From positions 17,927,501 through 17,991,500 of the forward strand of contig NC_088303.1 in assembly GCF_032854445.1 (NCBI RefSeq): DNA of 64,000 nt, in the 5' to 3' direction. Numbering within the stretch: the first letter of the stretch is position 1; every line of letters starts with the position of its first letter. Shown here in pieces: positions 59,030-64,000 of the stretch. A program made the position numbers and the translations under genes. This DNA comes from Liolophura sinensis. Taxonomy: Eukaryota > Mollusca > Polyplacophora > Chitonida > Chitonidae. The notes beneath the pieces were generated by a model. That model was not told the DNA's origin and did no database searches. It saw nothing but the letters and a program-made list of their open reading frames with translations.

Positions 59030-60330
59030 TTGCCTTGCGGTGTGTCGGGAAGAGGTGTGTCAGATGTGGGCCTGAGAACAGTGGAACTATTTGTATGGAG
59101 ATCAGTCTACTTCAAACGCAGGGCATTGATGCGAACAAAAGACGAGACTTTAATTCTGTGTTCATGTCGGTTATCCGCAGTCAATTAGCGAAGACTTTGA
59201 GCACTTGGTTAAGGCGGACCAGGGTTCCAGGCTAGAGGCTTTCTCTAAGGTAGCCTGGAGTTGACAAGCTCGCTCCGAAAGCCAACAAGATAATAGAAAA
59301 TATTTTCACATGCATTATAACTTGGAGAAAGCTGACCTAAGGCACTGATGACTGGCCACTGCTGGCTGTGCTAAGCTAATGAGCTTTAGACCACTTTACC
59401 AATTGTATTAATCCAACAAAGATAAAAGCTTGTGGCCTGCTTTGACTGGAGGTCACCAGTGGGTCCCCCGATGAGGGCTAAATAAGCCTTTATAGTCATC
59501 AAAGGGTCTTACCAGGCCACCAGCAACACTGACCCCAGTGCTACGAAAACGTTTTAATGACACAACCACGTCCTGTACAGACACATGAGGTTGCGGGCTG
59601 ACTTAATTAAGAAATTATCTGACAGCTTTTCTCTAGGGTTTAACCCTTTTTGTGCAGATTGACATTGACCTCCAGAGTTTATTTCAGGTGAGGACTTTGC
59701 TCAGTTAGCATGTTGATTATATGAGCTGAAGGTGATCTGTATTGTGAATTGTCCTTGTTCTGTTTATAACTGAACAAATGTAGAAGTATAAACTGGTGCA
59801 ATGCACCGCGCAGCTCAGAGCTCCTTGAAGGCGCTCAGGCCAGGGGAGTTCAGAAGACTGCACAGAAGATGGTTGACCTGACGTCCTCACATGGAAGAAA
59901 ATATCATAGCTTCATTCTCACATACATCATTAATCCTGCATAGCCAGTTATTTCCCAACTTGGCATGGCCTGGCCAAGATTTTTTTTATATGCTTCATTG
60001 CATAAAGGAAGCAAATGTCTGATGACAACTCCATTTGCTCGTGTTTGACATTTACAGAAATGATTGGTGTCCCAATCGCCCGACGCCCCAGCACAGCGCC
60101 TCCTAGGACCAAAGCTCATAACACAGACGCGTGAACCTATCTGCTAATCTCTAATTTTGGCTGGCCGCGGTCACAGCCTCATTGTTAGATCATATCGGGG
60201 TGGGTGAACGCTGGCCCAAGGAGAGAAAGCATCTTTATCTTGGGCTGAATCCGCACACTTTTGATACCTACAGACAACTCATCAGCGACAGTCAGTACTG
60301 ATCACCTCTCAGTTGCCATTACACACTCTG
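59030..60330. promoter_or_regulatory. CNE-like complex sequence island, ~1.3 kb
   Basis: Repeat-free, relatively GC-rich for the window, with CTTAATTAAGAAATTATC, CAGTCAATTAGCG, GTATTAATCC and GCCTCCTAGGACC-type stretches. Several short open frames on both strands arise from the composition. Function is inferred. Confidence 0.3.
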
Positions 60331-60466
60331 TCACCACCAAAACTTTATAAGTCTGCATCTCTGGCTAAAGTTCAGACAGAAAAATGGCCAAATTTGTATG
60401 AATTTAGCCAGTTCCATCCTTTTAAATCCCTGACATAGAGAACATTTGTCAACTTTGGATTATTCA

Positions 60467-60594
60467 AGTATGCTTTTATATTATGGGAAATATGCTTTTT
60501 ACTGTATTGAGAAATATGCTTTTTACTGTATTGAGAAATATGCTTTTTACAGTATGAGAAATATGCTTTTTATTGTATTGAGAAATATGCTTTT
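60467..60594. repeat. Minisatellite, 24-bp unit, ~5 copies
   Basis: The unit is AATATGCTTTTTACTGTATT then GAGA, with starts at 60491, 60515, 60539, 60562 and 60586. Confidence 0.95.
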
Positions 60595-61599
60595 AGAGCA
60601 AAGGAATAAAGGATCAAAATAAATTGTAATGAAACTATTTATTATCTGTGCACAACAGCTCTTTTCATTTTATAATCTTCACCCTTGATCTGTGGTATCT
60701 TTTTGGCTTGTTTTGTTAGTTGACTCCATATGGAACTAAGCCGATCAGTTTGGTTCTTTATATTTCTTCTTGACTGGCAACACTCCAGTCGTCACATTTA
60801 TGAAATAATCTGCACGAAATTAAGGCTGTATATAAACAGCCATCATCTGGCTCAAGATGTCTTTGTGGATATTCTTAAGGGGTCAATCTTTATCAAAAAT
60901 TTTTGTATTGATTTTGCATTGTTATTCTTATACCATAACATGATTTTACTCTCTTAAAGACAAAGAACAAACTAACATGAAGTACATGTCAGATAGAAGA
61001 CCATTTCATATATACTGGAAAGTAAAGTGCATTTAAAACTTTGGAGTCTACTGTGGCCTTTTCTGACCCTGTTGGGACCATTAATGTCACTTCAACTTTT
61101 TGCCACTCATCACATATAGTTTGCTATATTTCATCGTTCAGAATGTATCTTTATTTAGAGCTATGAATGAATTTAACAAATTGACCGTGAAACAAACTAT
61201 TTCAAGCCAAAAATAATGCTGTGGTGTCACTGATATCCTCTGTGTTTCAACAGACCACCACAGGATCATATGTTTGAATACATTTTAGTAGGCTAGAAAA
61301 ATTCTACAAAAATAAAACTATTTTGCTGGACAGCGTTTAATGGTCTTTCATCTGATAATTACTTTATTTTAGTGTTTTCTTTTCCTTTAAGGACATAGTA
61401 GTTGATCCAGTTACCATTCTAAATAGAAATTGATATCTGATATCTGGAGCAAAAGGTGAATATTCTTATGCAGTCATTTTAAGCCTTTCCCCAAGTTAGT
61501 TTGCAACTTGTTATTGTTTTGTGTTCAGGAAGTGTTTAGAAATGTGAACTTTATCTTATAACTTAATATGAACTATGTATTAAAAGTTGAGCCAGCACT
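60595..61599. other. AT-rich non-coding DNA
   Basis: Nothing recognised. Confidence 0.35.
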
Positions 61600-62530
61600 A
61601 GTTTCCCCAGCTGATTTAAAACACCAAAGTCTGCGACAAGTTATAATTATTTGGATGTTGTAAGTCTTCTCAGAAGTGATTGATAAATCTGTTTTCCGCG
61701 GCCATTTTTCGTAGTAGTTGGCGATGAATATAAGTTGCTCTGGACCAAAGTTTTTGTGTAGTTAGGGAATCATATGTTTGATTGCTCGCGACAAGCCTTG
61801 ATAAATGATGTCTGCGCTCATTTGGTCTGTACTTTCCAGTCTCCCCTGACTTATTGTCATCTGGTGCGGGCAAAAACTTCCATCTATATTCATAGGAATA
61901 TTTGTATTTATCCCTAAGCTAAATTTCAAATGAGTTGCATCAAATTTAAGCCTTTCTATCCAAGCTGATAGCTTGCAAAATGTTTGTAGGGAGGAATTAA
62001 ACGGATTTTTCCAGAAGAATGGAGCAATTTTGGAGGAGATCTATTGGAGATCATCCAAGAACGGTAACATTTTGATATAAAGAGCATTTAATAACCCATG
62101 AGAATTGCAAAGTTATCAAGTTGGACTCCCATGTTAACAAAGACTGACAGTTTTAGTGTCCAGGGTTGGAATCTGCAGTCACACTTGGGAAAAGGGATCT
62201 ACACGGGAGAGGGAATTATGACCGGCACAGAATCACCCCTCCACGTGACATTACACCATCAGCCCATGCTCTGGCTGAGTAAGACCAAGCAGACGTGGCT
62301 TAACTCTAGGCCCCCCACCTTCCAAATCCCCTCCCTCATTCACTGGTGTAAGGTGTCTGACAATGTCCAGAACAGCAGCTCTGTCCGGTCACCGAATTAA
62401 TCCAGTCTTCAATTTACCCAATGCGTGTTTTATTACCTGAAATTTTGTCCCATGAATGAGGTCTGAATTACCTTTATTCATTCCTAACCGTGTGAGTAGT
62501 GTGCAGGTGATTGTGTCGTCTAAGCAAATA
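61600..62530. promoter_or_regulatory. CNE-like complex sequence island
   Basis: Repeat-free mixed-composition block with CACCGAATTAATCCAG, TGAATTACCTTTATTCATTCC and GGAATTAAACGG motifs. A 100-codon plus-strand open frame (62098-62400) has no recognisable domain. Function is inferred. Confidence 0.24.
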
Positions 62531-63517
62531 CTGCCTGTACCTGTAATTACTAGCTGACATAGCCGTGTGTGTCAGTGTTGACAGGTATGCTCAGGTCTTG
62601 AACTTATTAAACTACATGTAGCAGGCATGTCTCCCATGGAATTATTTATTTATTACCAAACCTTTATGCGTGTTTAATCTCCATCAAAGGCTGTTTCAGG
62701 TGTTTTCTATATGTTAAAAGACTTAGAAAACAAAGCAAAAAATATATTAATGTTGTGCATGTCTATTAATCTTATCATTATTATTTTGTCCAATTATTTG
62801 AAAAATCTCTATAGATGTTTGCTAATTATGACATTCAGATGCATCACCAATTTAAAATCCCACTTTATTGCTCTAATTGTGTGTGAAAAAACATGCCACT
62901 AATTATCACTGATATCTCACTGTTTATAAATAGTGGAAATGTTACTATTTTAAAACTAGCGATTCACTGTGGAGAACTTTACTAATTTTCATCTGTGTCA
63001 TTCACTTTTGTTTTGGAGGATACATTTAATTAGAAAACCATTGATTCACTTACTGTCACATCTGTTACTAATAATTTCCACGTCTTATGGTTCGCTGTGA
63101 CTAGTACTAGTAGTAATTACTAAAACAGTGGTAGACTATAACCGTGGAGCCTTACTAATTATCACTGTGAAGCATGTCATTAATTATCACTGTTTTTTCT
63201 TTTTATTTAACCATTCAAATACTAAATATCTTCTTCACCTTAGATGTACCATTTTCTTGTCTTTTACCGAAGTGTACATGAATATTGTACAAGCATGTTA
63301 CTGTCAGCTTTACTTCTGCTAGTTGTTTTGTGTGAATTTCATTGTGGCTTTTGGCATTACAGCTCATACCTGTGAAAAGTAAAATATAAAGAACAAACCC
63401 TGTAAATTTTGCCTGCTCGAGCTTGCATGAGCCCCTGACCAATTAGGTTGCATGTTAGAATATACTGTACACCGCTTTAGCTGTGATGTTTGTTGTCTGA
63501 AAACTTGTCCATGTACC
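62531..63517. other. Non-coding; scattered TAATTATCACTG motifs
   Basis: ACTAATTATCACTG and near-copies recur at about 62900, 63148 and 63180 with a weaker form at 62981, possibly an eroded tandem repeat. Otherwise AT-rich. Confidence 0.4.
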
Positions 63518-63600
63518 TGGTGAGGTGTGGTGGTTTTCTCTGGGTTTTGATTGGCTTCCTCCACCGATAGACCTGATCAATGAAGTAAATAATATAAAAT
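63518..63600 (+). mobile_element. SINE 3'-end fragment
   Basis: GTGGTGGTTTTCTCTGGG, GGCTTCCTCCACCGATAGAC, CTGATCAATGAAGTAAATAA resembles the shared tail with the middle deleted. Confidence 0.5.
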
Positions 63601-63727
63601 CTGAATATGTAGGTAATATTAACTGGATCGACTTAAAAGAAATGTCTTTTGATTACTTCATTTAAACTTGAACAGACAAATGTACTTTGTCTTTAAGTGA
63701 ACATGTTGTTACTCTTGATTATTCCAG

Positions 63728-63872
63728 AAAAAGTAAACAGTGGAATTTTTCAGATTTTGAAAATCAGCCCTTTTTTTCTGCAAATGTTGGTCTGATGAGA
63801 ATGACTGTCATCTGTGTTATGTTTACATTCGTGGCTATCATTTATTGGATGAGGAATGGAAAAAGAAAATGA
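63728..63872 (+). CDS. Candidate terminal exon with C-terminal transmembrane anchor
   Basis: After a good acceptor (TTACTCTTGATTATTCCAG) an open frame, entered in phase 2, encodes KSKQWNFSDFENQPFF, then a hydrophobic segment (MTVICVMFTFVAIIYW) and a basic tail (MRNGKRK), ending in TGA at 63870-63872. A single C-terminal membrane segment followed by basic residues is typical of tail-anchored proteins of the ER or mitochondrial outer membrane. It can follow the candidate exon 54685-54733 (phase 2). An alternative acceptor (TGGAATTTTTCAG, exon from 63754) is phase 1 and could follow the CYTH exon directly. It may instead belong to another gene. No polyadenylation signal is seen before the window ends. 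Confidence 0.45.
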
Positions 63873-64000
63873 AAATATTCCAATATTTGTGTGTGACAAT
63901 AGTTGTTTTTGATTATGTAGCTTTGGTGTGATCACATATGGTTTCACTTCATGAAACCAGTGATATTTAATGGTGTGGGTTTTTACCTGGCAGTATTGTT

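Overview
The window is animal nuclear DNA, most likely from a lophotrochozoan and probably a mollusc. It is AT-rich with no operon-like layout, single exons with GT/AG borders are separated by tens of kb, and tRNA-derived SINEs are frequent. Most SINE copies share one 3' end (a CACCATAATGCTGGCCGCCG core, then TGAAATATTCTTGAGTACGG, then AACACCAATCAAATAAATAA). A second family at 34.3 kb has a GTCCGCCTGAAAGTCGGGAG head, which I associate with mollusc genomes. Species and SINE names cannot be fixed from sequence alone.

Only one locus is clearly protein-coding. A 1.6-kb plus-strand exon (48133-49737) encodes about 360 residues of Ser/Thr/Glu-rich, probably disordered sequence with one coiled coil, followed by a CYTH domain of the thiamine-triphosphatase (THTPA) type. 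All catalytic residues that fall inside this exon are present. The exon ends inside the domain. Two downstream segments fit as its continuation: 54685-54733 resembles the last CYTH helix at the spacing of human THTPA, and 63728-63872 would add a C-terminal transmembrane anchor and a stop codon. Their intron phases are mutually compatible. If correct, this gene encodes a membrane-anchored CYTH protein, unlike the short soluble vertebrate enzyme. A separate good exon candidate lies at 1005-1083, and weaker ones at 36070, 40367 and 52009. None of these weaker exons could be assigned to a family.

The remaining ~95% is non-coding. It has three components. (1) Tandem arrays: a 97-bp satellite with 194-bp dimers (10.9-12.6 kb), and minisatellites at 1.5, 27.7, 41.2, 43.7, 51.1, 55.9 and 60.5 kb. 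(2) Dispersed repeats: about 18 SINE copies or fragments, two MITE-like elements with terminal inverted repeats, and one diverged inverted repeat pair at 4.4/5.0 kb. (3) Islands of repeat-free, compositionally complex DNA rich in TAAT-type homeodomain cores (5.8-6.6, 12.7-13.1, 18.5-19.3, 29.1-29.6, 30.9-32.3, 36.6-37.0, 45.4-46.5, 51.8-53.5, 59.0-60.3, 61.6-62.5 kb). These islands look like conserved non-coding elements within a large intron or regulatory desert. That reading is inferred from appearance alone and needs comparison with other genomes.

No rRNA, independent tRNA gene, CRISPR array, prokaryotic or viral gene was seen.
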